DNA of 64,000 nucleotides from Modestobacter sp. L9-4 (GTDB taxonomy: Bacteria > Actinomycetota > Actinomycetes > Mycobacteriales > Geodermatophilaceae): positions 186,001 through 250,000 of the forward strand of contig NZ_CP077800.1 in assembly GCF_019112525.1 (NCBI RefSeq). Reading direction: 5' to 3'. Within the stretch, counting starts at the first letter, position 1; the number at the start of each line of letters is the position of its first letter. Of this stretch, positions 23,591 to 32,285 are shown one piece after another. The position numbers and the translations under genes are program-made. The notes beneath the pieces are model-generated. The model saw only the letters and a list, made by a program, of their open reading frames with translations, was not told the origin of the DNA and searched no databases.

Positions 23591-24553
23591 ATGACGACGT
23601 CCCTGCTGCCCACCCCGCACCGGGCACCGGCGGACCTGTCGGACGCCGCGCTGGTGCACGCCGCCCAGCAGGGCGACACCCAGGCCTTCGCCGTGCTCGT
23701 CCAGCAGCACGCCGCGAGCCTGCGGGCGGTCGCCATCGCCACGCTCGGCTACGTCGACGAGGTGGACGACGCGGTCCAGGACGCCCTGCTGGTCGCCCTC
23801 CGCAAGCTGCCCCAGCTCCGCGACCCGGACGCGGCCGGCCCGTGGCTGCGGTCCATCGTGCGCACCAGCTGCCTGATGCTGGTGCGCACCCGGCGGGCCA
23901 CCCCAGTCGCCGAACCGGAGCTGCTGCTGCCCGCCGATCCGGCGCTGGGACCGGCCGCGGTGCTGGAGCGGGCAGCCACCGGCGACTGGGTGCAGCAGGC
24001 GGTGTCGGAGCTGGCCGAACCGGTCCGGGAGGTCGTGGTGCTGCGGTACTTCAGCGACTGGTCGTCCTACCAGCAGATCGCGCAGCTGTGCGGCGTCCCG
24101 GTGGACACGGTGCGCAGCCGGCTGCGGGACGGGCGGCGGGCCCTGACCGGTGCCCTGCAGCGCAGCGCGAGCGCGGCCCATCCGGACGCCGGACGGGCCG
24201 CGGAGGCCAGCCGCAGCCAGGCCGAGGAGACGATCGCGGCCAGCCTGAGCGACCACTACGAGCAGGTCCTGCGCGAGCGGTACCACCCCGACGCGACGGT
24301 CGTGCTGCCCGGCCGGCAGCCGGGCGACCGGGACAGCCTGCTCGCCGCTCGGGACCACACCCAGGGCGCCGGCGTCGGGCTCCGGCTGCGCCACGCGGCG
24401 GCGAGCCGGGGCCTGATGGTCTGGGAGACCGACTTCCTCAACCCGTCCGACGCCCCCGACCACTGCCCACCGGCCATGGCCTGGCTGCACAGCGTCCGCG
24501 ACGGCCGGACCACCCGGCTGCGACTCGCCTACCGGGAGCCGCAGGCCGGATGA
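23591..24553 (+). CDS. ECF sigma factor with C-terminal SnoaL-like domain
   Basis: A 320-aa protein with ATG behind GGAGGAGG. Sigma region 2 spans about 17-85 (DAALVHAAQQGDTQAFAVLVQQH, EVDDAVQDALLVALRKL), region 4 about 130-185 (LAEPVREVVVLRYFSDWSSYQQIAQLCGVPVDTVRSRLRDG). Residues 200-320 form a SnoaL/NTF2-like domain (YEQVLRERYHPDATVVLPG). ECF sigmas with fused SnoaL domains usually lack a separate anti-sigma; the fused domain is thought to regulate. No anti-sigma gene is nearby. The flavoenzyme gene follows after 97 bases and may be a target. Confidence 0.87.
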   Translation: MTTSLLPTPHRAPADLSDAALVHAAQQGDTQAFAVLVQQHAASLRAVAIATLGYVDEVDDAVQDALLVALRKLPQLRDPDAAGPWLRSIVRTSCLMLVRTRRATPVAEPELLLPADPALGPAAVLERAATGDWVQQAVSELAEPVREVVVLRYFSDWSSYQQIAQLCGVPVDTVRSRLRDGRRALTGALQRSASAAHPDAGRAAEASRSQAEETIAASLSDHYEQVLRERYHPDATVVLPGRQPGDRDSLLAARDHTQGAGVGLRLRHAAASRGLMVWETDFLNPSDAPDHCPPAMAWLHSVRDGRTTRLRLAYREPQAG

Positions 24554-24650
24554 GTCCGGCATCACACCGACGACCGCGCACGACGGGCTCCCGGGCTGCA
24601 TCTCCCTGCCAGACCACCGAGCCCGGCCGGTCACGACGAGGAGAGACCCG

Positions 24651-25811
24651 ATGACCACCACCCAGCGCACGACCACCGCCCTGCACGACCTGCCCGAGCT
24701 GCTGCGCCCGGTGATCGAGGCGCACCGGGACGCCGCCGAGCAGCAGGGCCGCATGCCCGACGAGCTGGCCCGTGCCCTGCGGGACTCCGGCGTCCTCGGC
24801 CTGTACACCCCGCGCGAGCTGGGCGGCAGCGAGGCAACGACGTCGGGGGTCCTGGAGCTGCTGGCCGACCTCGCCCGCATCGACGGGCCCACCGCCTGGA
24901 CGGTCTGGAACCTCAACATGGGCTTCCTGGCCGGCCTGCTCGACCCGGCCGCGGTGGCCGAGGTGTGGTCCGGGGGCGGCGACCCGCTGATCGCCAACTC
25001 CGGGCAGCCCGGGGTGCTCACCCCGGCCGAGGGCGGCGCGCGGCTGTCCGGCCGGTGGCGCATCGTCAGCGGGGCCGACGTCGCCGAGTGGTTCAGCCTC
25101 GCCGCCGTCCTCCCCGCCGACGCGGGCGCGGCGGGCGCGGGCTTCGGCGCCGGCCTGCAGCTGGCCCTGGTGCCGCGCTCGGCGGTCACCGTCGAGCAGA
25201 CCTGGGACGTCGCGGGCATGCGGGCCACCGGCAGCCAGACCGTGGAGGTCGACGACGTCCTGGTGCCCGCCACGATGCTGTTCGGCTTCGCCGCGCAGAA
25301 CCGGCTGGCCGGCCCGACCTACCGGCTGCCCACGGTGAACCTCGTCTACCCCGGCTGCGCCGCGGTGGTGATCGGGATGGCCCAGGGCGCCCTCGACGAG
25401 GCGGTGCGGGTCGTGAGCACCAAGACCGGCTTCGACGGCGCACCGCTGGCTGCGCAGGAGCGGGTGCAGACCGCGGTGGGCCGGGCGTCCACCCAGGTCG
25501 CGGCGGCCCGCGGGCTGCTGCTGGCCACGGCCCGCGAGCTGGACGAGACCGCCGCCGCGGGCCGGCCGACCACCGACGAGCAGCGCGGCGCCCTGCGCGG
25601 GGCGATGTGCCTGGTCACCGAGGTCGCCCGCGCCACCTTCACCACGGCCTACGAGCTGGGCAGCTCCGAGCCGCTGGCCCGCGGCAGCCGGCTGGGGCGC
25701 TGGTTCCGCGACGGGATGGCCGCCGCGCAGTCGGCGAACCTGTCCACCGCGCAGTGGCCGCTGGCCGGCCGGATCGTGCTGGGCCTGCCGCCCGCTGTCC
25801 CCTTCGTCTGA
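24651..25811 (+). CDS. acyl-CoA dehydrogenase family flavoenzyme (possible monooxygenase)
   Basis: A 386-aa protein with ATG 24651 preceded by GGAGAG. The N-terminal helical domain has PDELARALRDSGVLGLYTPRELGGSEATTSGVLELLADLARIDGPTAWTVW, followed by a beta domain with GARLSGRWRIVSGADVAEWFSL and TWDVAGMRATGSQTVEVDDVLVPA, and a C-terminal helical bundle. The AWTVWN-type segment and lack of the usual catalytic Glu context favour the group D flavin monooxygenase or nitroalkane-oxidase-like branch over fatty-acid dehydrogenase. No reductase partner is adjacent. It lies downstream of the ECF sigma factor. Confidence 0.78.
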   Translation: MTTTQRTTTALHDLPELLRPVIEAHRDAAEQQGRMPDELARALRDSGVLGLYTPRELGGSEATTSGVLELLADLARIDGPTAWTVWNLNMGFLAGLLDPAAVAEVWSGGGDPLIANSGQPGVLTPAEGGARLSGRWRIVSGADVAEWFSLAAVLPADAGAAGAGFGAGLQLALVPRSAVTVEQTWDVAGMRATGSQTVEVDDVLVPATMLFGFAAQNRLAGPTYRLPTVNLVYPGCAAVVIGMAQGALDEAVRVVSTKTGFDGAPLAAQERVQTAVGRASTQVAAARGLLLATARELDETAAAGRPTTDEQRGALRGAMCLVTEVARATFTTAYELGSSEPLARGSRLGRWFRDGMAAAQSANLSTAQWPLAGRIVLGLPPAVPFV

Positions 25812-25815
25812 GCTG

Positions 25816-25857
25816 CGCCCCCCGGACCCGCCCATGTGCTGCCCGGTCCGGGGGGCG
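25816..25857. terminator. hairpin between convergent flavoenzyme and TSUP genes
   Basis: Perfect 13-bp arms CGCCCCCCGGACC / GGTCCGGGGGGCG with a 16-base loop between the stops at 25811 and 25861. Confidence 0.7.
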
Positions 25858-25860
25858 GAC

Positions 25861-26682
25861 TCAGAGCCGGGGACGCAGCTCCTCGGTCCACACGTCCCAG
25901 CCGAGCCGGGCGATCAGGACGGTGACCACCACCAGGAAGACCACCCGGATGAACCGGCTCCCGCGGGTGGTCGCCGTCCGGGCCCCGAGGTAGCCGCCGA
26001 CCATGTTGGCCACGCCGAGCATCAGCCCCAGACCCCAGAAGACCGAGCCGTGCGGGACGAAGAACAGCAGGGCCCCGAGGTTGGTCGCGCAGTTGACGAT
26101 CTTGGCCTTGGCGCTGGCGGCGAGGAAGTCGTAGCCCAGCAGCGAGACCATCGCGAAGACCAGGAACGAGCCGGTGCCCGGGCCCAGCACCCCGTCGTAG
26201 AAGCCGATGACCAGACCGACCGCGGCGGCCACGCCGTGGTGGCGGCGGCCGGTGTGCCGCAGCGCGGTCACCTCGCCCAGCGCGGGCCGGAACAGCGTGA
26301 ACGCCCCGATCCCGACCAGGGCGACCACGATGACCGGTTTGAAGACGGCGGTGGGCAGCAGCGCGGCGATCGACGCGCCGCCGAAGCTGGCGGCCAGCGC
26401 GATCCCCGCCATCGGCAGGGCGGTGCGCAGGTCCGGGCGCACCCGCCGGTAGAAGGTCACCGCGCTGGTCGTCGTCCCGAGGATGGCGCCGAGCTTGTTG
26501 GTGGCCAGCGCCTGCACCGGGCTCATGCCGGGGATCAGCAGCACCACCGGCAGCTGGACGAGCCCGCCCCCGCCCACGACGGCGTCGACGAACCCGGCGG
26601 TCAGGCCGGCCAGCAGCACCAGGAGCAGGACGGTGGGGGTGAGACCGTCGGGCACGAGGTCGACCGCCAGGACCTCGATCAC
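25861..26682 (-). CDS. TSUP (TauE/SafE) family anion exporter
   Basis: A 273-aa membrane protein with about eight helices. TSUP signatures are present twice, as in the family's internal repeat: GLTAGFVDAVVGGGGLVQLPVLL-like near the N-terminus and GFYDGVLGPGTGSFLVFAMVSLLGYDF in the middle, with ATNKLGAILGTTTSAVTF between. The family moves sulfite, sulfoacetate or related organosulfur anions; the substrate here is unknown. The GTG start lies 6 bases after a TAACCT -10 box, within the 22-base gap after the M15-like gene, implying its own leaderless transcript. Confidence 0.85.
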   Translation of the reverse strand: MIEVLAVDLVPDGLTPTVLLLVLLAGLTAGFVDAVVGGGGLVQLPVVLLIPGMSPVQALATNKLGAILGTTTSAVTFYRRVRPDLRTALPMAGIALAASFGGASIAALLPTAVFKPVIVVALVGIGAFTLFRPALGEVTALRHTGRRHHGVAAAVGLVIGFYDGVLGPGTGSFLVFAMVSLLGYDFLAASAKAKIVNCATNLGALLFFVPHGSVFWGLGLMLGVANMVGGYLGARTATTRGSRFIRVVFLVVVTVLIARLGWDVWTEELRPRL

Positions 26683-26688
26683 CCGGGC

Positions 26689-26694
26689 AGGTTA
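26689..26694 (-). promoter_or_regulatory. -10 box, probable leaderless start of TSUP gene
   Basis: On the minus strand TAACCT is followed by 6 bases and the GTG at 26682. There is no ribosome-binding sequence in the gap. Confidence 0.45.
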
Positions 26695-26704
26695 ACCAGC
26701 GCCC

Positions 26705-27631
26705 TCAGCGGTAGTTGACGTGCACGTGGTCGACGTGGTTCTCCGTGACCCCGCCGCGGTCCTCCATCTGCTTCCACGACCCGCCGGGCGAGCTGAGCAT
26801 CCGCTGCTCCCAGATGACGTAGGCGACGCCGAGCTCGGTCCAGTGCTCGACGTGGTAGGCCACGATCGCGTCGCCCAGGGCGGCGTCGGTGAGCACCATG
26901 TAGTCCAGGGCCAGGCCCGAGGGGTGGCCGCCGGGGTCGGTGGCGCTGGCCCGGGTGCCGCCCAGGGTGATGCCGCCGGCGCCCGGCACCGCCGACACCA
27001 CCTGGTCGGCGGCGGCCTGCACCTGCGGCTCCACGTCGCCCGTGCGGTTGGTGATCCGGGCGACCGCGGAGGTGGCCGCGCTGGAGGCCACTCCCGCCGA
27101 CGACCGGCGGGCCGGCGCCTCAGCGGGTGCCGGCCCGACCTCCGCCGCTGCTTCTGCGGCGGCGGCCGCCGTGGCCTCCGCCGCCCGCGCGGCCTCGGCG
27201 GCGGCCGCGGCCTCCGCCTCGGCAGCTGCCGTGGCGGAAGCCTCCGCCGCAGCGGCGGCCTCGGCCTCGGCGGCGACCCGGGCGGTGGTCTCGGACTCGA
27301 CCCGCCGGCGCTCGAGCTCGGCGGCGTCCGCGGCGGCCTGGACCTGCTGGGCGGCGGTCTGCGCGGCCTCGCGGCTGCTGCGGCTGGCCGCCAGCTGCTC
27401 CAGCGGCGCCAGGTCGCGGGCCGGCCCGGACGGCGCGGGCACCCCGGCCAGGCCGAGCTGCTCGGCGACGCTGACCGGCCCGGCCTCCGGCAGTGCCGTC
27501 GCCGTCGGGCCGGCGACCTGGGCGAGGCCCGTGCCGGCCAGGACGGCGAGGGCGACCGCACCGGCCACGGCGGAGCCGAGCAGTGCCCCGGCGGGCGGAC
27601 GACGGTGCGCGCGCGTGCTGCGGGGGCGCAT
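26705..27631 (-). CDS. secreted coiled-coil protein with M15-like peptidase domain
   Basis: A 308-aa protein from ATG 27631. A basic N-terminus and one hydrophobic helix (LLGSAVAGAVALAVLAGTGLAQVAG) indicate export or membrane anchoring. Residues about 70-185 are an Ala/Glu-rich coiled coil. The C-terminal 100 residues resemble the ARB_07466/peptidase M15 fold, with metal-ligand pattern HPSGLALDYMV (H-x2-G-x-A-x-D) and HVDHVHVNY (HxH). M15 enzymes cleave D-amino-acid peptide bonds in peptidoglycan, so a cell-wall role is likely. Upstream in-frame ATG 27754 was not chosen because the extension is low-complexity. Confidence 0.75.
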   Translation of the reverse strand: MRPRSTRAHRRPPAGALLGSAVAGAVALAVLAGTGLAQVAGPTATALPEAGPVSVAEQLGLAGVPAPSGPARDLAPLEQLAASRSSREAAQTAAQQVQAAADAAELERRRVESETTARVAAEAEAAAAAEASATAAAEAEAAAAAEAARAAEATAAAAAEAAAEVGPAPAEAPARRSSAGVASSAATSAVARITNRTGDVEPQVQAAADQVVSAVPGAGGITLGGTRASATDPGGHPSGLALDYMVLTDAALGDAIVAYHVEHWTELGVAYVIWEQRMLSSPGGSWKQMEDRGGVTENHVDHVHVNYR

Positions 27632-27806
27632 GGGCGGTGGGACTCCCAGGGTACGGGCGCAGCGACGGGGACCCGGCGGGGTGCGCTGCGGCAGGTGTGC
27701 GGACTCCCCGGCGCCGGACGTGCCGACCCGCCGGACTCCGGCCACGGTAGCCACCGTGACCGTTCCGTGACAACGCCGGACGGCGAGTCGCCCCGCCGTC
27801 CGGCCC

Positions 27807-27885
27807 GTCAGCCCCGGACGCCCCGTCAGCCCCGGGCGACCGGTGGGTCCTGGCCGGCCGGCCCGGACCGGCGGGTCAGCCCCGG
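27807..27885. repeat. three copies of GTCAGCCCCGG around helicase stop codon
   Basis: The 11-mer occurs at 27807-27817, 27825-27835 and 27875-27885. The last copy includes the helicase stop (TGA on the minus strand, 27878-27876). The other two lie just beyond the gene's end and repeat its terminal codons. Confidence 0.6.
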
Positions 27886-30008
27886 GCGGCCAGGGCGTCG
27901 GTCAGCAGCGCGACCAGCGCCTCGTGCTGGACGTCGGCCGAGGACCCGACCTCCTCGTCGGACCCGTCCAGCGCCCGGGCGGCGAGGCCGGCCTTGCTGT
28001 CGATGAGCTCGGCGATCCGGGCGTCGATGGTCTGCGCGGCGATGATCCGCCACGCGGTGACCGGCTCGGTCTGCCCGATGCGGTGGGCCCGGTCGATGGC
28101 CTGGGTCTGCTCGGCGTCGGTCCAGGACAGCTCGGCGAGCACCAGGTTGGACGCGACCTGCAGGTTCAGCCCCACCCCTGCCGAGGTCAGCGAGCAGACG
28201 GCGATGGCGACCTCGGGGTCGTTGACGAAGGCGTCGATGTTGCGCTGCCGGGCGCCGGGCGTCTGGTCGCCACGGATCGAGGAGTACCGCACGCCCTGCT
28301 TGGTGAAGGTCTCCTCGGCGGTGTCCATGACGTCGATGTGCTTGGCGAAGAAGACGACCTTGCCGGCGCTGCGGGCCAGCTGCGCCGCGTAGTCCGCCGC
28401 CAGGCCGGCCTTGGCCTCACCGATCCGCCGCATCATGGAGAACACGTTCTCCCCGGCCTTGGTCGAGGTGGCGTCCTTCTGCTCCCAGCGGGCGACCTGG
28501 CGCACCAGGTGCTCGTCGATGCCCTCGACCTCGGTGGCGGACTCCCGCGCGGCGAGCGCGGACTCGTAGCGCTTGACCAGGCGGCGGGCGAGCTCGCGCT
28601 CGGCGGCCCGGATCGAGCGGCCGGCCGCGCCGTCCAGCTCGACGGGCAGGTCGGCGATCCGGCGGGCCGGGATGTCGGCGGCGACGTCGACCTTGCGCCG
28701 CCGGACGATGCCCTGCTCGACGACGCAGCGCCGGGCGGCCGGGTAGAAGCCGTGGTCGGCCGGGGTCAGCCCGGTGTCCTCCAGGGCGTCCATCAGCGCG
28801 CCCAGCGGCTTGCCGTCGTCGATCCAGCCCAGGAACTGCCAGATGGCCCGGAAGTCGTCGATGTCGTTGATCAGCGGGGTGCCGGTCAGCGCCATCAGCA
28901 GCGGCCGCGGGCTGCGCGTGCGGATCCGCTCGGAGAGCTCCAGCACGTGCTGGGAGCGCTGCGACGTGCGGTTCTTGATGAAGTGCGCCTCGTCGACGAC
29001 CATGCCGCGGAAGCCGAAGTCGCCCAGCCAGCCCACGTGCCGGTCGAGCACCTCGTAGTTGACGACCACGATGTCGGCGAACCCGTCGAGGGTGTCGCCG
29101 TTGCCGTTGATGACGGTGGCCCGGCGGTGCGGGGTCCACAGCCCGGCCTCGCGCGCCCAGTTGGTCTTCACCACGTTCGGCACGACGACCAGCAGCGGGT
29201 AGGCGCCGGCCGCCTCGGCGGCCAGCAGCGCCTGGGCGGTCTTGCCCAGGCCGGGCTCGTCGGCGAGCAGGAAGGTGCGGTGCCCGGCGGCGGCCGCGGC
29301 CACCAGCTGCCCCTGGTGGGGCATGAGCTCCATGCCCATCGGGGTGAAGCGGGAGGTGGGGAACGGCAGCGACATGCAGGCGGCGTCGCCGGCGCCGGCG
29401 CGCTCGAAGGAGCTCAGCAGCGGGCCGATGAGCTCCCAGCCGGCCAGCCGGCGCGGCCGCGCGGGGGCCTGCGGGACGGCGGAGAAGTCCGGCGCCAGGA
29501 AGGGGTTGGCCAGCTGCCGGGAGATCACCGACTGCGGCACGACCCGCTCGGGCGCGGCGGTGGTGGCCGCGGCGGCGACCGGCGCGGCGGGGGCCTCGGG
29601 CTCGTCGGCCACCTCGATCCCGGCGTCGCGCAGCATCTCGCGCTTGAGCCGGCGGGTGGACTCGGGCACCACGGCGTCCTCGGACAGCAGCGCGTAGAGC
29701 GCGGAGTCGCGCACCGCCGTGCGGGCCAGGATGGTGGCGATCCCGTCCAGCCGCTTCAGCTGCTCAGCGCGGCGGGCCTCGCCGAGGTCCTCGGCGGACT
29801 TGACCCGGGCGTGCTCCTCGCGCACCAGCAGCGCCACGACCTGGAACTTCGTGCGGGCGCCGGGGGTGACCGGGCCGCGCTGGGCGGCGGCCTCGACCTC
29901 GCGCACGGCGCGGGCTAGCACCGACATGACGTCGCCGGGCTCGCGGCCGCGCCGCTGGTCGCGTGCGGGACCGCGGCGGGCGGTCGGGCGCTGGCCTGTT
30001 CGAGCCAC
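27876..30008 (-). CDS. SNF2 family DEAD-like helicase/translocase
   Basis: A 710-aa protein from GTG 30008, chosen because GAGGAGGAG lies 3 bases upstream. Residues 50-130 form a conserved helical N-terminal region. The SNF2 core begins near 225 (LMPHQGQLVAAA) with P-loop DEPGLGKT at 250-257, DEAH at 339-342 (VVDEAHFIKN), MALTGTPL, and the C-terminal helicase motifs VVFFAKHIDVMD, SLTSAGVGLNLQ and QAIDRAHRIGQ. It resembles compact SMARCAL1/ZRANB3-like translocases that remodel DNA or displace proteins. No SWIM zinc finger or nuclease domain is seen. Confidence 0.87.
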   Translation of the reverse strand: MARTGQRPTARRGPARDQRRGREPGDVMSVLARAVREVEAAAQRGPVTPGARTKFQVVALLVREEHARVKSAEDLGEARRAEQLKRLDGIATILARTAVRDSALYALLSEDAVVPESTRRLKREMLRDAGIEVADEPEAPAAPVAAAATTAAPERVVPQSVISRQLANPFLAPDFSAVPQAPARPRRLAGWELIGPLLSSFERAGAGDAACMSLPFPTSRFTPMGMELMPHQGQLVAAAAAGHRTFLLADEPGLGKTAQALLAAEAAGAYPLLVVVPNVVKTNWAREAGLWTPHRRATVINGNGDTLDGFADIVVVNYEVLDRHVGWLGDFGFRGMVVDEAHFIKNRTSQRSQHVLELSERIRTRSPRPLLMALTGTPLINDIDDFRAIWQFLGWIDDGKPLGALMDALEDTGLTPADHGFYPAARRCVVEQGIVRRRKVDVAADIPARRIADLPVELDGAAGRSIRAAERELARRLVKRYESALAARESATEVEGIDEHLVRQVARWEQKDATSTKAGENVFSMMRRIGEAKAGLAADYAAQLARSAGKVVFFAKHIDVMDTAEETFTKQGVRYSSIRGDQTPGARQRNIDAFVNDPEVAIAVCSLTSAGVGLNLQVASNLVLAELSWTDAEQTQAIDRAHRIGQTEPVTAWRIIAAQTIDARIAELIDSKAGLAARALDGSDEEVGSSADVQHEALVALLTDALAARG

Positions 30009-30305
30009 GGACTCCTCCTCTGTCGTGCCGGGCACGGCCCCCGGAACGGGGCACCGTGCCTGCGCCCCGGACGGCCGGTGCGTCCCGGACGCGACCACGA
30101 CGGCCGCTCCGGGGAGCGGCTGGGCGGCCGGGCCCGCGGTGGCGGGGTCCCGGCGGTCCGCCGACGGCGGACCGGGGCCGCCGGTGGGGAACGGGGCGGC
30201 GACCACGCCGGGAGGTCCGTCATCAGGCGGCTGCCGCGTGGTCTGCGCTGTCACGATGCTAGCGCGCGCCTGTGCGGGGAGGACGGCGGCGCCCGCGCGG
30301 CGACC
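30009..30305. other. gap between SNF2 gene and GntR gene
   Basis: About 297 bases without a convincing gene. On the minus strand the SNF2 frame stays open here but is Pro/Gly/Ala-rich with no good start before GTG 30008. It should contain the SNF2 promoter; I could not pick a reliable -35/-10 pair. Confidence 0.4.
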
Positions 30306-30977
30306 TCAGACCGGCCCGAGCTCGTCGATCATCGGCTGCAGCAGCGCGGCCATGGTGGCCGCGGCCCGGTCGGCGTCCTGGTCGGTGATGGCCGCCACGA
30401 GCTGGTCGTGCAGCTGCGCCAGGTCGTCGGTGGCGCCCCGCACGTCGTCGTCGAGCACCTCCTGGAACACCGTCAGCAGCCCGTCGTAGACCTCGCCGAG
30501 GAGCTCGTTGCCGGTGGCCGCCACGACGGCGCGGTGCAGCGCCGTGTCGGCGCGGGCCCGCTCGCGCGGGTCCCCACCGGCCCAGGCGTCCCGGCGGGCG
30601 GCCAGCAGCACCTGCAGCAGCTCGGCGTCCTCGGGGGTGCGGCGGACGGCGGCGGTCCGCGCGGCGGCCGCGTCCAGGGCCAGCCGCAGCTCCAGGCCGT
30701 CCCGCCGGGAGGTGCGCGCCACCCGCCGTCCGATCGAGGTCTGCACGTCGGAGGTGGTCAGCACGAACGTGCCGCGGCCCTGCTCCCGCCGCAGGATGCC
30801 GGCCTCCACCAGCGAGCCGACCGCCTCCCGCACGGTGTTGCGGCCGGCGCCGCTCCACTCGACCAGCTCGGTCTCGGTGGGGATCCGCCCGCCCACCGGC
30901 CAGCGCCCGCTGCTCACCTGCTCCCGGAACAGCCGCGCCACCTGCGTGCCCAGCGGCGGCCGGGCGTCGTCCGGCAC
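30306..30977 (-). CDS. FadR/GntR family transcriptional regulator
   Basis: A 223-aa regulator. Residues 8-75 form the GntR winged helix (GTQVARLFREQVSSGRWPVGGRIPTETELVEWSGAGRNTVREAVGSLVEAGILRREQGRGTFV). An all-helical FCD ligand-binding domain follows (ELRLALDAAAARTAA; ADTALHRAVVAATGN with conserved D/H positions; LHDQLVAAITDQDADRA). FCD domains bind a metal and small organic acids. The gene begins 3 bases after the stop of the NimT-type transporter, so the two form one operon. It probably binds the palindrome at 32221-32237. Confidence 0.87.
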   Translation of the reverse strand: MPDDARPPLGTQVARLFREQVSSGRWPVGGRIPTETELVEWSGAGRNTVREAVGSLVEAGILRREQGRGTFVLTTSDVQTSIGRRVARTSRRDGLELRLALDAAAARTAAVRRTPEDAELLQVLLAARRDAWAGGDPRERARADTALHRAVVAATGNELLGEVYDGLLTVFQEVLDDDVRGATDDLAQLHDQLVAAITDQDADRAAATMAALLQPMIDELGPV

Positions 30978-30980
30978 CGC

Positions 30981-32195
30981 TCAGCCCTGCCGCGCGGTGC
31001 CGGCGGGGACGACGGGAGCGGAGGTGCGCGGCGGACGGCAGGCCCACCAGCCGGCGGCGAGGGTGACCAGCAGCGTCGCGGCGAGCACGAGGTAGGTGGC
31101 GTCCCAGCTGCCGGTGGCCTGGTCCAGGGCGCCGAGCGCGAGCGGGCCCAGGCACCCGATGCCGTAGCCGATGCCCTGCACCAGCCCCGACAGCGCGGAG
31201 GCCGAGGGGGCGTCGCTGGTGCGCAGGCCGATCAGGGTCAGGCACAGCGGGAAGGTGCTCACCCCGAGGCCGAAGGCGGTGGCCCAGGCCAGCGCACCGG
31301 CGGCGGGACCGGTGAGCATGCCCAGGTAGCCGACCGCCATCAGCACGGCGCACACCACGACCACCGGGTAGGGGTTGGCCAGCCGCCCGGCCAGCGGCGG
31401 GACGACGAAGGCCGCCAGCAGCCCGAGGCCGGCGAACCAGGACAGCAGGAAGGCGCTCCCCGTCTCCCCCACCCCGGCGTCGCCGAACATGGTCGGCAGC
31501 CAGGTGATCAGCGTGTAGACGTGCAGCGACGTCATGGCCATCAGGCCGATGAGGCCCAGGGCCAGCGGTGACCGCCCGTGCACCCGGCGGGCGGCGGGAC
31601 CCACCGGCGCCGGCCCGCGGGCCGCCCGGTCGCGGGCCACCCGGACCCACAGCAGCGCCGCCACCGCGGTGAACAGCGCCCAGACCGCCGACGCCGTGCG
31701 CCAGCCCGCGACTGCGGCCAGGCCCAGCGCCACCAGCGGTGCGATCAGCTGCCCCACCTGCAGCAGCACCATGTAGACGGTGCTCAACGTGCGCACCCGG
31801 TCGGGGAAGTGCGTCTTGACGATCGGGATCAGGACGACGTTGGAGGCCCCGACGCCGGCGAAGAGCACCACCGAGGCGCCCAGCAGCACGGCCGGCGACC
31901 AGGCCAGGGCGCGCACGACGATGCCCACCGTGGTCGCGGTCAGCGCCAGGGCCGCGGTCCGCTCCAGCCCGATGCGGCGCACGAGCGCGGGGGCGGCGAA
32001 CGCGGCCACCGCGAAACAGGCGGTGACGATCGTGCCGATGGCCCCGGCGACCAGGTTGCCGAAGCGCAGCGCGTCCCCGGCCGTGCCCACCAGGACGCTG
32101 AAGCCGGTCACCGCCGTCCGCAGGTTCAGCGCGGTGAGGACGACGGCGGTGAGGACCCCGCGCTGCTGCGAGTCGGGGCCGGTGGCGACGGTCAC
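30981..32195 (-). CDS. CynX/NimT family MFS transporter
   Basis: A 404-aa 12-helix transporter. The N-terminus TALNLRTAVTGFSVLVGTAGDAL matches the CynX/NimT group (cyanate, 2-nitroimidazole and related export), as does VVLFAGVGASNVVLIPIVKTHFPDRVRTLSTVYMVLLQVGQ. The substrate is unknown. It is the first gene of an operon with the GntR regulator. GTG 32195 follows a TCTACT -10 box by 6 bases, indicating a leaderless transcript, and a perfect palindrome covers the -35 position. Confidence 0.82.
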   Translation of the reverse strand: MTVATGPDSQQRGVLTAVVLTALNLRTAVTGFSVLVGTAGDALRFGNLVAGAIGTIVTACFAVAAFAAPALVRRIGLERTAALALTATTVGIVVRALAWSPAVLLGASVVLFAGVGASNVVLIPIVKTHFPDRVRTLSTVYMVLLQVGQLIAPLVALGLAAVAGWRTASAVWALFTAVAALLWVRVARDRAARGPAPVGPAARRVHGRSPLALGLIGLMAMTSLHVYTLITWLPTMFGDAGVGETGSAFLLSWFAGLGLLAAFVVPPLAGRLANPYPVVVVCAVLMAVGYLGMLTGPAAGALAWATAFGLGVSTFPLCLTLIGLRTSDAPSASALSGLVQGIGYGIGCLGPLALGALDQATGSWDATYLVLAATLLVTLAAGWWACRPPRTSAPVVPAGTARQG

Positions 32196-32201
32196 CGCGG
32201 G

Positions 32202-32207
32202 AGTAGA
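32202..32207 (-). promoter_or_regulatory. -10 box of NimT-GntR operon
   Basis: TCTACT on the minus strand ends 6 bases before GTG 32195. The expected -35 position falls inside the palindrome at 32221-32237. Confidence 0.45.
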
Positions 32208-32220
32208 CCACGGCCCGCCG

Positions 32221-32237
32221 GATTCATGGGATGAATC
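32221..32237. promoter_or_regulatory. palindromic operator, probably for the GntR regulator
   Basis: Perfect repeat GATTCAT-GGG-ATGAATC, A/T-rich in a GC-rich setting, centred about 34 bases upstream of the transporter start and overlapping the -35 region. This is consistent with autorepression by the operon's own FadR-type regulator. Confidence 0.6.
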
Positions 32238-32250
32238 ATGTGGGGCCGGT

Positions 32251-32281
32251 CGGCCGGCGGCGGGATCCCCGCCGCCGGCCG
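32251..32281. terminator. hairpin after SDR gene
   Basis: Perfect 14-bp arms CGGCCGGCGGCGGG / CCCGCCGCCGGCCG with a 3-base loop, 5 bases beyond the SDR stop codon at 32286. Confidence 0.7.
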
Positions 32282-32285
32282 TCGG

